From NCBI RefSeq assembly GCF_003851685.1, contig NZ_CP027727.1, positions 1,736,001 through 1,800,000 of the forward strand: 64,000 bases of DNA, given 5' to 3'. Under the pieces are notes generated by a model, which had not been told where the DNA came from, did not search any database, and was given only the letters and a program-made list of their open reading frames with translations. Positions 1 to 10,377 of this stretch are shown here, piece by piece; position 1 is the first letter of the stretch, and each line of letters starts with the position of its first letter. The DNA comes from Pseudomonas sp. R5-89-07. Lineage in GTDB: Bacteria > Pseudomonadota > Gammaproteobacteria > Pseudomonadales > Pseudomonadaceae. The translations under genes were made by a program, and so were the position numbers.

Positions 1-76
1 GCTTGAGTCGGTCCGCATCGCTGGCCTGAGCGGTGATCGACAGCAACAGCATCAAACAGATAAAGAGTTGTCGCAT
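1..76 (-). CDS. Start of an unidentified exported protein (partial)
   Basis: Only the first 25 codons lie inside the window; the gene runs off the left edge. They encode a positively charged start (MRQ), a hydrophobic stretch rich in Leu and Ile, and an AQA|S-type signal peptidase I site, so the product should be exported through Sec. An AGGATGAG ribosome-binding sequence lies just upstream of the ATG. It is divergent from sthA. Too little is present to name a family. Confidence 0.6.
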   Translation of the reverse strand, partial: MRQLFICLMLLLSITAQASDADRLK

Positions 77-291
77 AATGGCTCATCCTGAAATCGGCGC
101 TGATTTGCGTGCTGTTAGTATGGCAAGGCTGGCCTATGACGCGACCAAGGGTTAATGTGCGCGGCGTTGAGCCTTATATAGACTGTGCCCCGGTTCACAC
201 ACTTGAGCCAAATTGTCCTTCATGCCCGCTGGCCGCGGCATGATTTAGCCTGGCGTCCAACCGTACGCCTGGCCTGTTCTGAGGAGTACGC

Positions 292-1686
292 ATGGCTGTC
301 TACAACTACGACGTGGTGGTACTGGGTTCCGGCCCGGCTGGAGAAGGTGCGGCGATGAACGCTGCAAAGGCAGGGCGCAAGGTGGCGATGGTCGATAGCC
401 GTCGCCAGGTCGGCGGTAACTGCACCCACCTGGGTACCATCCCGTCCAAGGCGTTGCGTCACTCCGTGCGCCAGATCATGCAATTCAACACCAACCCGAT
501 GTTCCGGGCCATTGGCGAGCCGCGCTGGTTCTCGTTCCCGGACGTGCTGAAGAGCGCTGAAAAGGTCATCTCCAAGCAAGTCGCGTCGCGCACCGGCTAC
601 TACGCCCGTAACCGCGTTGACCTGTTCTTCGGCACCGGCAGCTTCGCCGACGAGCAAACCGTCGAAGTGGTCTGCGCCAACGGCGTGGTCGAGAAGCTGG
701 TGGCCAAGCACATCATCATCGCCACCGGTTCGCGCCCGTATCGCCCGGCGGATATCGATTTCCACCACCCGCGCATCTACGATAGCGACACCATCCTCAG
801 CCTGGGCCACACCCCGCGCAAACTGATCATCTACGGCGCCGGCGTGATCGGCTGCGAATACGCCTCGATTTTCAGCGGCCTGGGTGTACTGGTGGAACTG
901 GTGGACAACCGCGACCAGTTGCTGAGCTTCCTCGACTCGGAAATCTCCCAGGCGTTGAGCTACCACTTCAGCAACAACAACATCACCGTGCGCCACAACG
1001 AAGAGTATGAGCGCGTCGAAGGCCTGGACAACGGCGTGATCCTGCACCTCAAGTCCGGCAAGAAGATCAAGGCCGACGCCTTGCTCTGGTGCAACGGGCG
1101 TACCGGCAACACCGACAAGCTGGGCATGGAAAACATCGGGGTCAAGGTCAACAGCCGTGGCCAGATCGAGGTGGACGAGAATTACCGCACCTGCGTGCCG
1201 AACATCTACGGCGCCGGTGACGTGATCGGCTGGCCAAGCCTGGCCAGCGCCGCCCATGACCAGGGCCGTTCGGCCGCCGGCAGCATTGTCGACAACGGCA
1301 GCTGGCGCTACGTGAACGACGTGCCGACCGGGATCTACACCATTCCCGAGATCAGCTCGATCGGCAAGAACGAGCACGAACTGACCAAGGCCAAGGTGCC
1401 TTACGAAGTGGGCAAGGCGTTCTTCAAGAGCATGGCGCGTGCGCAGATCGCCGGTGAGCCGCAAGGCATGCTGAAGATCCTGTTCCACCGCGAAACCCTG
1501 GAAGTGCTCGGTGTGCACTGCTTCGGCTACCAGGCCTCGGAGATCGTGCACATTGGCCAGGCGATCATGAACCAGCCGGGTGAGCAAAATACCCTGAAGT
1601 ATTTCGTGAACACCACGTTCAACTACCCGACCATGGCTGAAGCCTATCGGGTAGCGGCCTACGACGGCCTCAACCGGCTTTTTTGA
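292..1686 (+). CDS. sthA: Soluble pyridine nucleotide transhydrogenase
   Basis: Cytoplasmic flavoprotein of 464 residues that transfers hydride between NADPH and NAD+, balancing the two nicotinamide pools. The FAD-binding motif [11 protein letters not shown] is at residues 12-22, and a second Rossmann motif ([12 protein letters not shown]) lies mid-protein. The position occupied by the redox disulfide in lipoamide dehydrogenases reads [13 protein letters not shown], keeping only one cysteine, which is diagnostic of SthA as against true disulfide reductases. The C-terminal dimerisation domain is complete. GAGGAG is placed well before the ATG. It is convergent with ugpQ, 42 bp away. Confidence 0.96.
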   Translation: MAVYNYDVVVLGSGPAGEGAAMNAAKAGRKVAMVDSRRQVGGNCTHLGTIPSKALRHSVRQIMQFNTNPMFRAIGEPRWFSFPDVLKSAEKVISKQVASRTGYYARNRVDLFFGTGSFADEQTVEVVCANGVVEKLVAKHIIIATGSRPYRPADIDFHHPRIYDSDTILSLGHTPRKLIIYGAGVIGCEYASIFSGLGVLVELVDNRDQLLSFLDSEISQALSYHFSNNNITVRHNEEYERVEGLDNGVILHLKSGKKIKADALLWCNGRTGNTDKLGMENIGVKVNSRGQIEVDENYRTCVPNIYGAGDVIGWPSLASAAHDQGRSAAGSIVDNGSWRYVNDVPTGIYTIPEISSIGKNEHELTKAKVPYEVGKAFFKSMARAQIAGEPQGMLKILFHRETLEVLGVHCFGYQASEIVHIGQAIMNQPGEQNTLKYFVNTTFNYPTMAEAYRVAAYDGLNRLF

Positions 1687-1728
1687 GCGGCTCCGGCCGG
1701 TGGCCTGAGCCGGCCGGGGAGACCGATT

Positions 1729-2451
1729 TCAGTAATTCCCGAGGGTGGCAGTGGCCAAACCGGGAAAGTCTGTAATCAGGCTATCTACGCCGAAGTCGGC
1801 GAGCCTGCGCATCAGCGCAGGTTCGTTGACCGTCCACACCGACACGTGCAGGCCCTGGCGCTGGGCTTTCTCCAGACGCTCAGGGGTGCACAGCGTCCAG
1901 TTCAAGGCCAGGAACTCACAACCGTAGTTCTGCGCGACCTTCAACGGGTCGAGCCAGGCGTACTCGGCCACCAGCCCGCGTGACAGGTCTGGCGTGAGGT
2001 CAACCGCCGCTTTCAAGACTTCCCGTGAACTCGAGGTCACCGTGACCTTGTCCATCAGGCCAAAACGCACGGCCATCTCGCGGATCGCCAGCACCGTAGT
2101 GGCGGCACGGGTGCGCGAGGCGCTTTTGACTTCCAGTTGCCAGTGGTCGAAGTCACACTTCTCGAACAACTCTTCCAGGCGCGGGATCGGGCAGGGGCTG
2201 ACCCAGCCTGGGCCGCCTTTGCGCGCGTCCATCTTCACCAGGTCCGCCGCCGAGTACTCGACCACTTTGCCGCGTCGGTCAGTGGTGCGCTTGAGGGTGG
2301 GGTCATGAATGACCATCAGCTCGCCGTCCATGGACAGGTGCAGGTCCAGCTCGCAGCGGCGTACGCCGTGTTTGAGGCATTCCTGAAAGCTGGTCAGGGT
2401 ATTTTCCGGTGCTTCGCCTTTGGCACCGCGATGGCCGTAAATCAGGGTCAC
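1729..2451 (-). CDS. ugpQ: Glycerophosphodiester phosphodiesterase
   Basis: Cytosolic GDPD-fold enzyme of 240 residues hydrolysing glycerophosphodiesters to sn-glycerol-3-phosphate and an alcohol. The family signature is clear at the N terminus: YGHRGAKGEAPENT holds the catalytic His and the metal-binding Glu. It is followed by CELDLHLSMDGELMVIHD, with the second metal pair and second catalytic His, and TLKRTTDRRG. There is no signal peptide, which separates it from periplasmic GlpQ. The length is typical. It sits between sthA and a PilZ gene, 44 bp from the latter on the same strand, so the two may be cotranscribed. Confidence 0.93.
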   Translation of the reverse strand: MTLIYGHRGAKGEAPENTLTSFQECLKHGVRRCELDLHLSMDGELMVIHDPTLKRTTDRRGKVVEYSAADLVKMDARKGGPGWVSPCPIPRLEELFEKCDFDHWQLEVKSASRTRAATTVLAIREMAVRFGLMDKVTVTSSSREVLKAAVDLTPDLSRGLVAEYAWLDPLKVAQNYGCEFLALNWTLCTPERLEKAQRQGLHVSVWTVNEPALMRRLADFGVDSLITDFPGLATATLGNY

Positions 2452-2495
2452 AGTTGCTCCTTTGCGCCAGGATGGCTGGCGTTGTGAATACGCAT

Positions 2496-3074
2496 TCAGA
2501 GATCGTCGCTTTGTTCTCGCGCCAGGCGGCGTTCCTGGGCCTGTTTCTGCAGGATGTAGCGCGCCAGTAGCTGGCGCTGGGCATCGGTCATGGATTCGAA
2601 TTCGGTGCCCACGTCAAAGCTGTCGCCCTTGGGGTCGCAATGGGTGACCCGCGCGCGCAGCAGCAAGCCGAGCGCCTGGGGCATCAGCACTAGCTTGACC
2701 GCCAGGTGCGTGTCGGGGGCCAGCGGCACAGGGTGCTGGAAGTCGATGCCGCCTTCGGAAAGGATCACCGGCTGCGGCGCGCCCACTTCGCTGAGCAGCC
2801 CGCGCGCCATGACCTGGCTGAGCAGGTCCAGGCGTTTGTTCTGCACCTTGAGGAACGCTGCGAGGCTGCGGTCTTTTTCGTTGATCTGGCGCAGCAGGTG
2901 CTGGGCTTCGAATTCGCTGAGGTGCAGTTCACTGAGCAGATTGAACAGCGGCGAATCATCCAGCAACACTTCCTTGCTCGCCGCGTCGGGGGCCGACAGG
3001 GTTTTGATTTGGAGTGCGATCATGTCGTCGATACGGTAGTATTCGCGGCGCTCTTCTTCATCTAATGTCGACAT
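2496..3074 (-). CDS. PilZ-domain protein (c-di-GMP binding candidate)
   Basis: A 192-residue protein starting MSTLDEEERREYYRIDD. A longer reading frame upstream would overlap the divergent lolC start, so this internal ATG is preferred. The N-terminal RREYYRIDD segment resembles the arginine motif of PilZ-like proteins. The middle is helical and Leu-rich. The C-terminal ~90 residues carry SEGGIDF, a degenerate form of the PilZ D/NxSxxG motif, followed by beta strands. Binding of c-di-GMP is uncertain because the second motif is not canonical. It is divergent from the lol operon and upstream of ugpQ. Confidence 0.75.
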   Translation of the reverse strand: MSTLDEEERREYYRIDDMIALQIKTLSAPDAASKEVLLDDSPLFNLLSELHLSEFEAQHLLRQINEKDRSLAAFLKVQNKRLDLLSQVMARGLLSEVGAPQPVILSEGGIDFQHPVPLAPDTHLAVKLVLMPQALGLLLRARVTHCDPKGDSFDVGTEFESMTDAQRQLLARYILQKQAQERRLAREQSDDL

Positions 3075-3168
3075 GGCGAACCCCAGGTAACGGTAATGGT
3101 CTGAGTGTAAAGCTGCTGACCAGACCCCGCCACCGGGACGTCTTCTTTTCCTCCGAACAAGCCCCGAC

Positions 3169-4419
3169 ATGTTCAGACCTCTCTTCGTATTTATTGGCAC
3201 GCGTTATACCCGTGCAAAGCGTCGCAATCATTTTGTGTCGTTCATTTCCCTGACCTCGATGATCGGTCTCGCCCTGGGCGTGGTCGTGATGATTGTGGTG
3301 CTGTCGGTGATGAACGGCTTCGATCATGAGATGCGCACCCGCGTGCTGGGCATGGTGCCTCACGCGACCATCGAGGGCGATGCGCCCATCAGCGACTGGC
3401 AAAGCCTGGCCGACAAGGTCAAGCAGAACCCAAAGGTGGTGGCCGTTGCGCCGTTTACCCAGATGCAGGGATTGCTGACCAACGACGGCAAGGTGCAGAA
3501 AATCCTGCTCAATGCGGTCGACCCGGCCCAGGAGCGCAATGTCTCGATCATCGACAAGTTCATGCTGCAGGGCAAACTCGACGCGCTGGCGCCTGGCAGT
3601 TTCGGCATCATCATCGGCGACAAGGCCGCGGCCAAGCTCGGCGTAGGTGTCGGCGACAAGCTGACCTTCGTCGCGCCGGAGGTCACCGTGACCCCGGCCG
3701 GCATGTTCCCGCGCATGAAGCGGTTTACCGTGGTCGGCACCTTCCATGTCGGCGCCGGCGAGATCGACGGCTACCTCGGCTTGACCAACCTCACTGACCT
3801 GGCGCGCCTGCATCGTTGGCAGCCTGACCAGGTGCAGGGCCTGCGCCTGAAGTTCAATGACCTGTTCGACGCCCCGCGCGGCGCCTGGGAAATCGCCCAG
3901 CACCTGGGCGAATCGCAGTATTACGCCCGCGACTGGACCCGTACCCACGGCAACCTGTACCAGGCCATTCGCATGGAAAAAGCCATGATCGGCCTACTGT
4001 TGCTGCTGATCGTCGCCGTGGCCGCCTTCAACATCATCTCCACGCTGGTGATGGTGGTGAACGACAAGAAGGGCGACATCGCCATCCTGCGCACCCTTGG
4101 CGCCACGCCGGGGCAGATCATGGCGATCTTCATGGTGCAGGGCACGGTGATCGGCGTGGTCGGCACCCTGATCGGCACCGCTGTGGGGATCCTGGCGGCA
4201 CTGAATGTCAGCGCTGCCATCGCCGCGCTGGAAAAAGTGCTCGGCCACAAATTCCTCAACGCCGACGTCTACTTCATTGACTACTTGCCGTCCCAGGTTC
4301 AGGCCCAGGACGTGCTGATGGTGGGCGGCGCCGCGTTGGTCCTGAGTTTCCTTGCCACCCTGTATCCAGCCTGGCGCGCGGCACGCACCCAGCCAGCACA
4401 GGCATTACGTTATGAGTGA
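3169..4419 (+). CDS. lolC: Lipoprotein-releasing ABC transporter permease LolC
   Basis: Inner-membrane permease of 416 residues for the LolCDE machine, which extracts outer-membrane lipoproteins and hands them to LolA. It has one N-terminal membrane helix after the basic [16 protein letters not shown] segment, a large periplasmic domain, and three C-terminal helices (around 270-300, 315-345 and 375-400). The FtsX-family segment [15 protein letters not shown] lies in the cytoplasmic coupling loop. The stop codon overlaps the first possible lolD ATG. LolC and LolE here are strongly similar to each other; the LolC/LolE assignment follows gene order. Confidence 0.93.
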   Translation: MFRPLFVFIGTRYTRAKRRNHFVSFISLTSMIGLALGVVVMIVVLSVMNGFDHEMRTRVLGMVPHATIEGDAPISDWQSLADKVKQNPKVVAVAPFTQMQGLLTNDGKVQKILLNAVDPAQERNVSIIDKFMLQGKLDALAPGSFGIIIGDKAAAKLGVGVGDKLTFVAPEVTVTPAGMFPRMKRFTVVGTFHVGAGEIDGYLGLTNLTDLARLHRWQPDQVQGLRLKFNDLFDAPRGAWEIAQHLGESQYYARDWTRTHGNLYQAIRMEKAMIGLLLLLIVAVAAFNIISTLVMVVNDKKGDIAILRTLGATPGQIMAIFMVQGTVIGVVGTLIGTAVGILAALNVSAAIAALEKVLGHKFLNADVYFIDYLPSQVQAQDVLMVGGAALVLSFLATLYPAWRAARTQPAQALRYE

Positions 4420-4426
4420 ATCGGGC

Positions 4427-5110
4427 ATGAGTGAAAAAGCAATCCTGAGCTGCCGCAACCTGGGCAAATCCTACGAGGAAGGCCCGGAATCCGTGGTGGT
4501 GCTGGCCAACCTGCAACTTGAACTGCACCCCGGCGAACGCGTGGCGATCGTCGGCAGTTCCGGTTCCGGCAAAAGTACCTTGCTCAACCTGTTGGGCGGC
4601 CTCGATACGCCGTCCCAGGGCAGTGTGTGGCTGGCCGGTGAAGAACTGTCGGCCTTGAACGAAAAGGCCCGCGGCCAGCTGCGCAACCGTTCGCTGGGTT
4701 TTGTGTATCAGTTCCACCACCTGTTGCCGGAATTCACCGCCCTGGAGAACGTGTGCATGCCGCTGTTGATCGGCAAGACCGCCATTCCAGAAGCGCGCCA
4801 GCGTGCCACGGCCTTGCTGGAACGCGTCGGCCTGGGCCATCGCCTGGAGCACAAACCGGCCGAACTGTCCGGTGGCGAGCGCCAGCGCGTGGCAATCGCC
4901 CGTGCCCTGGTGAACAACCCAGGCCTGGTAATGCTCGATGAGCCCACCGGTAACCTGGACTCGCACACGGCCCAGGGCATCAAGGACTTGATGCTGGAGC
5001 TGAGCACCCAGATGCGCACCGCGTTCCTGGTGGTGACCCATGACATGAGCATGGCCCGTCAGATGGACCGTGTACTGCATCTGCAGGAAGGTCATCTGGT
5101 CGCTATCTGA
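4427..5110 (+). CDS. lolD: Lipoprotein-releasing ABC transporter ATPase LolD
   Basis: Cytoplasmic ATPase energising LolCE. Walker A is GSSGSGKST, the ABC signature LSGGERQR, Walker [10 protein letters not shown], and the switch His is in VVTHD. I chose the ATG at 4427 (MSEKAILS), giving 227 residues, the usual length. An ATG at 4412 overlapping the lolC stop is also possible and would add five residues (MSESG). The gene is translationally coupled to lolC, with 59 bp to lolE. Confidence 0.93.
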   Translation: MSEKAILSCRNLGKSYEEGPESVVVLANLQLELHPGERVAIVGSSGSGKSTLLNLLGGLDTPSQGSVWLAGEELSALNEKARGQLRNRSLGFVYQFHHLLPEFTALENVCMPLLIGKTAIPEARQRATALLERVGLGHRLEHKPAELSGGERQRVAIARALVNNPGLVMLDEPTGNLDSHTAQGIKDLMLELSTQMRTAFLVVTHDMSMARQMDRVLHLQEGHLVAI

Positions 5111-5169
5111 CCTGTTGCAAGCCCGTGTTTTGAAACCGGCTTTTTCATTTTTTCAGGCGGTGCAAGCGA

Positions 5170-6414
5170 ATGTTCAGACCGTTATCGATTTTCATCGGCA
5201 CGCGCTATACCCGCGCCAAGCGCCGCAACCGTTTTGTCTCGTTCATCTCGATGACCTCGATGATCGGCCTCGCCCTGGGCGTGTTGGCGATGATTGTGGT
5301 GCTCTCGGTGATGAACGGCTTCCAGCGTGAAATGAGCTCGCGCATCCTGGGCATGGTGCCCCACGCCACCATCGTAGGTGTGAACCCGATTGACGATTGG
5401 CAGCCGGTGGCCGCCGCGGCACTGAAGAACCCGCAAGTCACCGCGGCGGTACCCTTCACACAGATGGACGGCATGTTCTCCTACAAGGGCGCGATGCAGC
5501 CGATCGAGATCAGCGGCGTCGACCCGGCTCAGGAAGGCAAGGTGTCGATCGTGGCCCAGCATATCGTGCGCGGCAAACTGGAAGACTTGAAGCCCGGTGA
5601 GTTCGGTGTGGTGATCGGCGACATCACCGCGCGTCGCTTTCGCCTGAACGTGGGCGACAAGCTGACGTTGATCGTCCCGGAAGTCAGCACCGCGCCGGGG
5701 GGCATCACCCCGCGCATGCAGCGCTTGAACGTGGTGGGTATCTTCAAGGTGGGCGCCGAGCTGGACGGCTCCATGGCCTTGATCAACAGGGCCGACGCGG
5801 CTGAGATACAGCATTGGCAACCGAACCAGGTACAAAGCGTGCGCCTGGCGGTGACGGACCTGTACGCGGCGCCCAAGGTTTCGGCGGACATCGCTGCCAG
5901 CCTCGGCGCGGCGTACAAAGCAGACGACTGGACCCACACCCAGGGCAGCCTGTTCAGCGCGATGAAGATGGAAAAGACCATGATCGGCCTGTTGCTGCTG
6001 ATGATCGTCGCCGTGGCCGCGTTCAACATCATCGCCACCTTGATCATGGTGGTGAACGACAAGGGCGCGGACATCGCGATCCTGCGCACCATCGGCGCCA
6101 CGCCACGCCAGATCATGGCGATCTTCATGGTGCAGGGCACGGTGATCGGTGTCGTCGGCACCTTGATCGGCGGCGTGCTGGGCGTGATTGCGGCGCTGAA
6201 CGTGAGTGAGCTGGTGGGCTGGCTGGAGCGGGTGAGCGGGCAGCATATCTTCAGTTCGGATGTTTACTTCGTCAGCAACCTGCCGTCCGAACTGCAGGGT
6301 GGGGATGTGTTGCTGATCTGCTCGGCGGGGTTTGTGTTGAGCTTTCTGGCGACGATTTACCCGGCGTATCGGGCGGCGAAGATCGAGCCGGCGCATGCGC
6401 TGAGATATTCGTAA
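5170..6414 (+). CDS. lolE: Lipoprotein-releasing ABC transporter permease LolE
   Basis: Second permease of the LolCDE complex, 414 residues, with the same architecture as LolC: one N-terminal helix, periplasmic domain, three C-terminal helices and the conserved DIAILRTIGATPRQI coupling segment. It completes the operon lolC-lolD-lolE. The near-identical N termini of the two permeases ([19 protein letters not shown]) point to an old duplication. A REP pair directly follows the stop codon and probably caps the transcript. Confidence 0.93.
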   Translation: MFRPLSIFIGTRYTRAKRRNRFVSFISMTSMIGLALGVLAMIVVLSVMNGFQREMSSRILGMVPHATIVGVNPIDDWQPVAAAALKNPQVTAAVPFTQMDGMFSYKGAMQPIEISGVDPAQEGKVSIVAQHIVRGKLEDLKPGEFGVVIGDITARRFRLNVGDKLTLIVPEVSTAPGGITPRMQRLNVVGIFKVGAELDGSMALINRADAAEIQHWQPNQVQSVRLAVTDLYAAPKVSADIAASLGAAYKADDWTHTQGSLFSAMKMEKTMIGLLLLMIVAVAAFNIIATLIMVVNDKGADIAILRTIGATPRQIMAIFMVQGTVIGVVGTLIGGVLGVIAALNVSELVGWLERVSGQHIFSSDVYFVSNLPSELQGGDVLLICSAGFVLSFLATIYPAYRAAKIEPAHALRYS

Positions 6415-6426
6415 TAGTTGAGGCCG

Positions 6427-6512
6427 CTATCGGGGGCAAGCCCCCTCCCACAGTGGCCCTCGTTTGCAGGAAGAATGAGGTCAACATGTGTGAGGGGGCT
6501 TGCCCACGATAG
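6427..6512. repeat. REPIN, GGGGGCTTGCCC class
   Basis: Two inverted REP half-sites (ctatcgggggcaagcccc... and ...gggggcttgcccacgatag) around a non-conserved spacer, between the convergent lolE and cinS genes. The right half carries a C-to-A change in the hairpin, so it is slightly decayed. Confidence 0.9.
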
Positions 6513-6529
6513 GGCCGGCCCAGCCAGCA

Positions 6530-7885
6530 TCAATCCCCCTTGGGCAACTCGATCACAAACCGCGCCCACCCCACCTCGGATTCGCAAAAAATCCGCCCCC
6601 CATGTGCCCGCACAATCGACTGGGTAATCGCCAACCCCAGCCCCGCATGCTCGCTGCTGCCCTCGCGGCGCGCCGGATCGGCCCGGTAGAAGCGATCAAA
6701 CAACTTCGGCAGCACGTCCGCCGAGATGCCTTTCCCGCTGTTCTCCACCGTCAGCCTCACACCCCGTTCATCCTCTGCCAGACGCACCCGTACTTCACCG
6801 CCCGCCGGGGTAAACCTGAGGGCGTTTTCCAGCAGGTTGGACAAGGCCCGGCGCAACATGCCGCGATCACCCGTTGTGTGGGCCTGGCCTTCGCACCCCA
6901 GTGACACCTGTACGTCTTCGGCCAGCAACGCAAAAAACTCCAGCACCGCCTCAACCTCATCGGCCAGCGCCAGAGGCTCGCGCTTGGGCGTGAGCAAACC
7001 GTGATCAGCCTTGGCCAGGTACAGCATGTCGTTCACCAACTGCGCCATCCACTGCAATTCCTCAAGATTGCTGTGCAGCGCTTCGCGGTAATCCTCCAAG
7101 GGGCGCGGCTGGGTGAGGATGACCTGGGTCTGGGTCAGCAGGTTCGACAGCGGAGTGCGCAGCTCGTGGGCGATATCGGCGGAGAAGGCCGAGAGGCGCT
7201 GGAACGCGTCGTCCAACCGGCCCAGCATGGCATTGAAAGTCTGGGCCAGCTCAGCCAGTTCCGCCGGCATTTGCTGCTGCGGCAAGCGTTGCGTCAGGGA
7301 ATGCGCGGACACCCCGGCGGCGACTTCGGCCATGCGCCGCAAGGGGCGCAACCCGTTGCGCGCCGCCCAGGCGCCGAGCAGTGCGGTGGCCAGGGCCGAG
7401 AGGCCAACAGTCAGCCAGATCAGGCGCTGCATGCGTTGCAGGAAATGCTGGTGGTGGGTGATGTCGAGTATCAAGGTCAATTGCGCTGAACCGGGTTGGC
7501 CAGGGCTCAACGGCGCGTTGTACACGCGATAGGCGGTGCCTGCGTTTTGCAGGCTATGCAGGCCCGGAGCATCGGGCAACGCCATGCCCGGCGCATCGTC
7601 GAGCCAGCGCTGGCCGGCCGCGGTGATGCGCAAGGTGAGGTCGGGTTGATGGCTGAGGTCGGCACGCAGTTGGGGTTCGCGCTGGGCGAAGGCTTGCGGC
7701 GAGTCGACGCCCTGCAACGTGCTGCGCAGCGCCACCAGTTTGCTGTCCAGTTGCTGCTGGTCCAGCTCGATGAAGTGGACTTCACTGGCATGGTTGAACA
7801 GCACGCCGGCCAGCAGCGAGACCACGGCGGTGCAGCCGGCAAACAGCAGCGCCAGGCGGCTGGCGAGCGACAGGCGCTGGATCAC
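6530..7885 (-). CDS. cinS: Copper-responsive sensor histidine kinase, CinS/CopS type
   Basis: Membrane sensor kinase of 451 residues. Helices at about 11-30 and 155-175 enclose a periplasmic sensor domain. HAMP follows ([12 protein letters not shown]). The phospho-acceptor is H240 in [13 protein letters not shown], and the ATPase domain has N-box [11 protein letters not shown], the G1 box and GLGLAI. It belongs to the CzcS/CopS/CusS heavy-metal group. The ATG overlaps the cinR stop by 4 bp (ATGA). Adjacent cinA and queF are the known targets of CinRS in P. putida, which supports Cu(I) sensing; the specificity itself is inferred from context. Confidence 0.88.
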   Translation of the reverse strand: MIQRLSLASRLALLFAGCTAVVSLLAGVLFNHASEVHFIELDQQQLDSKLVALRSTLQGVDSPQAFAQREPQLRADLSHQPDLTLRITAAGQRWLDDAPGMALPDAPGLHSLQNAGTAYRVYNAPLSPGQPGSAQLTLILDITHHQHFLQRMQRLIWLTVGLSALATALLGAWAARNGLRPLRRMAEVAAGVSAHSLTQRLPQQQMPAELAELAQTFNAMLGRLDDAFQRLSAFSADIAHELRTPLSNLLTQTQVILTQPRPLEDYREALHSNLEELQWMAQLVNDMLYLAKADHGLLTPKREPLALADEVEAVLEFFALLAEDVQVSLGCEGQAHTTGDRGMLRRALSNLLENALRFTPAGGEVRVRLAEDERGVRLTVENSGKGISADVLPKLFDRFYRADPARREGSSEHAGLGLAITQSIVRAHGGRIFCESEVGWARFVIELPKGD

Positions 7886-8562
7886 GTGAAACGCTCCTCC
7901 AGTACGTAGCCCATGCCGCGCACGGTGTGGATCAGCTTGTTGGGATAGGCATCGTCGATTTTCAGGCGCAGGCGACGGATCGCGACTTCGATGATGTTGG
8001 TGTCGCTGTCGAAATTCATGTCCCAGACCTGCGAGGCGATCAGCGACTTGGGCAGTACTTCACCCTGGCGGCGCAGCAGCAGCTCCAGCAGGGAGAACTC
8101 CTTGGCGGTCAGGTCGATGCGCTGGCCGCTGCGTTCGACGCGGCGGCGGATCAGGTCCAGGCGCAGGTCGGCCAGTTGCAGGTGGGTTTCCTGCGGCGCA
8201 CTGCTGCCACGCCGTAACAGGCTACGCACGCGGGCGAGCAGTTCGGAAAAGGCGAACGGCTTGACCAGGTAGTCGTCGGCACCCAGCTCCAGGCCGTGCA
8301 CGCGGTCCTCCACCACGTCGCGCGCGGTCAGGAACAGCACCGGAATGTCCAGGCCGGCACTGCGCACCGCCTGCAGGATTTGCCAGCCATCGCGACCGGG
8401 CAGCATCACATCGAGGATCAACAGGTCATAGTCGCCGGTCAGCGCCAGGTGTTGCCCGCTGGTGCCGTCGGCCACCAGTTCGGTGGTAAAGCCCGCCTCG
8501 GTCAGACCCTGGCGCAGGTAATGTCCGGTTTTCGGTTGGTCTTCGACGATCAGCAGCTTCAT
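7882..8562 (-). CDS. cinR: Copper-responsive response regulator, CinR/CopR type
   Basis: OmpR/PhoB-family regulator of 226 residues. The receiver domain has phospho-acceptor D51 in [13 protein letters not shown] and Lys in YLVKPF. The C-terminal winged helix ([20 protein letters not shown], then [10 protein letters not shown]) binds DNA. It is cotranscribed with cinS and divergent from cinA. A TTACAA-AG-TTGTAA palindrome in the shared intergenic region is the likely binding site. Confidence 0.9.
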   Translation of the reverse strand: MKLLIVEDQPKTGHYLRQGLTEAGFTTELVADGTSGQHLALTGDYDLLILDVMLPGRDGWQILQAVRSAGLDIPVLFLTARDVVEDRVHGLELGADDYLVKPFAFSELLARVRSLLRRGSSAPQETHLQLADLRLDLIRRRVERSGQRIDLTAKEFSLLELLLRRQGEVLPKSLIASQVWDMNFDSDTNIIEVAIRRLRLKIDDAYPNKLIHTVRGMGYVLEERFT

Positions 8563-8594
8563 TCAGGGCTCTTGGTAGTTGGGTACAGGACTAT

Positions 8595-8692
8595 GTAGGA
8601 GCGAGCTTGCTCGCGAAAAACGCCAACGATAACGTGGGCTGTCTGGCTTAACGTGTTGTGCTTAAGCCCTTCGCGAGCAAGCTCGCTCCTAC
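8595..8692. repeat. REPIN, GAGCGAGCTTGCTCGC class
   Basis: Perfectly paired half-sites (gtaggagcgagcttgctcgc and its inverse) around a ~50-bp spacer in the cinR-cinA intergenic region. It lies between the cinR start and the cinA operator, so it may insulate the two divergent promoters. Confidence 0.92.
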
Positions 8693-8740
8693 AAGAAGCA
8701 TCGGGCTTTATACCGTGGGTTTCAGGGTGTGGGCGCAACC

Positions 8741-8754
8741 TTACAAAGTTGTAA
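8741..8754. promoter_or_regulatory. Putative CinR binding site upstream of cinA
   Basis: A perfect inverted repeat, TTACAA-AG-TTGTAA, about 80 bp before the cinA start. The ACAA-N2-TTGT core is the pattern recognised by copper/heavy-metal OmpR-family regulators of the CopR/CusR/PcoR group. Its place between the divergent cinR and cinA genes supports assignment to CinR. Confidence 0.7.
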
Positions 8755-8831
8755 TCTAGCAGTCAGTTGGCTGGCAGCGAGGCCATCTTAAAGTGCTGTC
8801 CAAGCGAGTCACCCCTTTTGGAGAATGAAAG

Positions 8832-9344
8832 ATGGCGTTGCGTACACCTCTGTTCCTGGCCGGCTGCCTGTTGGCGCTGAGTTTCAATGCCATGGCCGAT
8901 GCGGCTCACAGCTATGCATTCGGCCAGCCGGCGGCGGCTGACAAAGCCACGCGCACGGTGGAAGTGGTACTGCAGGACATTTCTTTTTCGCCCACGTCAC
9001 TCGACGTCAAGGCCGGTGAGACAGTGCGCTTTGTGCTGATCAATAAAGGCCGGTTGCTGCATGAGTTCAACCTCGGCGACGCGGCCATGCATGCCGAACA
9101 CCAGAAGGAAATGTTACAGATGCAGGCCAGCGGCATGCTCACGGCCACCGGTATGGGCGAAATGGACCACAGCAAGATGGACCATGGCGCCATGAAGCAC
9201 GATGACCCGAACAGCGTGCTGGTCGAGCCCGGCAAAACCGCCGAGCTGACCTGGACGTTCTCAAAAGCCACAGGCCTTGAGTTCGCCTGCAACCTGCCCG
9301 GGCATTACCAGGCGGGCATGGTCGGCAAACTGACCGTTGAGTAA
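8832..9344 (+). CDS. cinA: CinA-type plastocyanin/azurin-like copper protein
   Basis: Periplasmic cupredoxin of 170 residues. A signal peptide is cleaved after FNAMA (about residue 22). Type I copper ligands are visible: H77 (LLHEFN), C153, H158 and M163 in FACNLPGHYQAGM. Between the first ligand and the Cys loop lies a Met/His-rich insert, with motifs such as GEMDHSKMDHGAM (residues 109-121), likely to bind extra Cu(I). GGAG precedes the ATG. It is followed by queF 66 bp downstream, the cinAQ arrangement of P. putida. Confidence 0.88.
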   Translation: MALRTPLFLAGCLLALSFNAMADAAHSYAFGQPAAADKATRTVEVVLQDISFSPTSLDVKAGETVRFVLINKGRLLHEFNLGDAAMHAEHQKEMLQMQASGMLTATGMGEMDHSKMDHGAMKHDDPNSVLVEPGKTAELTWTFSKATGLEFACNLPGHYQAGMVGKLTVE

Positions 9345-9410
9345 GGCGTTCCTTAAGGGCGGGAGCAAAGGCTGGTAGACTGGCGCGGTTTATTTAGCCA
9401 GGTTTCCGCC

Positions 9411-10241
9411 ATGCATCCCGCAGCCGAACATTCGCCGCTGGGCAAGTCCAGTGAATACATCTCCACTTACACTCCTTCGTTGCTGTTCCCGATCCCTCGC
9501 GCCGCCAAGTGGGCTGAGCTGGGCCTGAGCGCCGAGACCCTGCCTTACAAGGGCGTAGACTTCTGGAACTGCTTCGAACTGTCCTGGTTGCTGCCGTCCG
9601 GTAAGCCGGTGGTGGCCATCGGTGAATTCAGCATCCCGGCCGACTCGCCGAACATCATCGAGTCCAAGTCGTTCAAGCTGTACCTCAACTCGTTGAACCA
9701 GACAGCCTTTGCCGATACGCAGCGTCTGGAAGCGACCTTGCGCGACGACCTCAGTGCCGCCGCCGGCAAGCCGGTCAGCGTGCGCATTCGCAGCCTGGCC
9801 GAGGTCGAGGCTGAAGGGGTGATGGCGCTGCCGGGCGTGTGCATCGATGAACTGGACATCAACGTCAGCAGCTACGAGCACCCGCGTCCGGAATTGTTGC
9901 GCTGTGATGATTCGCGCATGGTGGAGGAGAGCGTGCACAGCCACCTGCTCAAATCCAACTGCCCGGTTACCAGCCAGCCCGATTGGGGCAGCGTGGTGGT
10001 GGAATATCGCGGTGCGGCCCTGGATCACGCCAGCCTGCTGGAATACCTGGTGAGCTTTCGCCAGCACTCGGACTTCCACGAGCAGTGCGTGGAACGCATC
10101 TTCCTGGACCTGCAACGTTTGCTCAAACCCGAGAAGCTGACCGTGTATGCGCGGTATGTGCGGCGGGGCGGGTTGGACATCAACCCGTATCGCAGTACCG
10201 AAGATATGGCGTTCCAGAACGTCCGCCTGGCGCGTCAGTAG
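9411..10241 (+). CDS. queF: NADPH-dependent 7-cyano-7-deazaguanine (preQ0) reductase
   Basis: Reduces the nitrile of preQ0 to the amine of preQ1 in queuosine biosynthesis. At 276 residues it is the long, two-domain (YqcD/E. coli) type. The catalytic Cys is C184 in [15 protein letters not shown] with D191 following. The [11 protein letters not shown] motif (residues 84-94) marks the NADPH-binding QueF signature. The gene is also called cinQ where it follows cinA and is copper-induced. Confidence 0.95.
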   Translation: MHPAAEHSPLGKSSEYISTYTPSLLFPIPRAAKWAELGLSAETLPYKGVDFWNCFELSWLLPSGKPVVAIGEFSIPADSPNIIESKSFKLYLNSLNQTAFADTQRLEATLRDDLSAAAGKPVSVRIRSLAEVEAEGVMALPGVCIDELDINVSSYEHPRPELLRCDDSRMVEESVHSHLLKSNCPVTSQPDWGSVVVEYRGAALDHASLLEYLVSFRQHSDFHEQCVERIFLDLQRLLKPEKLTVYARYVRRGGLDINPYRSTEDMAFQNVRLARQ

Positions 10242-10259
10242 CCTTCACCCAAAACACAT

Positions 10260-10347
10260 GTGGGAGGGGGCTTGCCCCCGATAGCAGAGGTTCAGGCACA
10301 GATGCTGTGACTGACACTCCGCTATCGGGAGCAAGCCCCCTCCCACA
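10260..10347. repeat. REPIN, GGGGGCTTGCCCCC class
   Basis: Two inverted half-sites, gtgggagggggcttgccccc and its inverse, between the convergent queF and DUF4404 genes. The right half has one change (gggagcaagc). Confidence 0.92.
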
Positions 10348-10377
10348 TTTTGCTTTTGTGCCGGACTTGGGCTCAGG

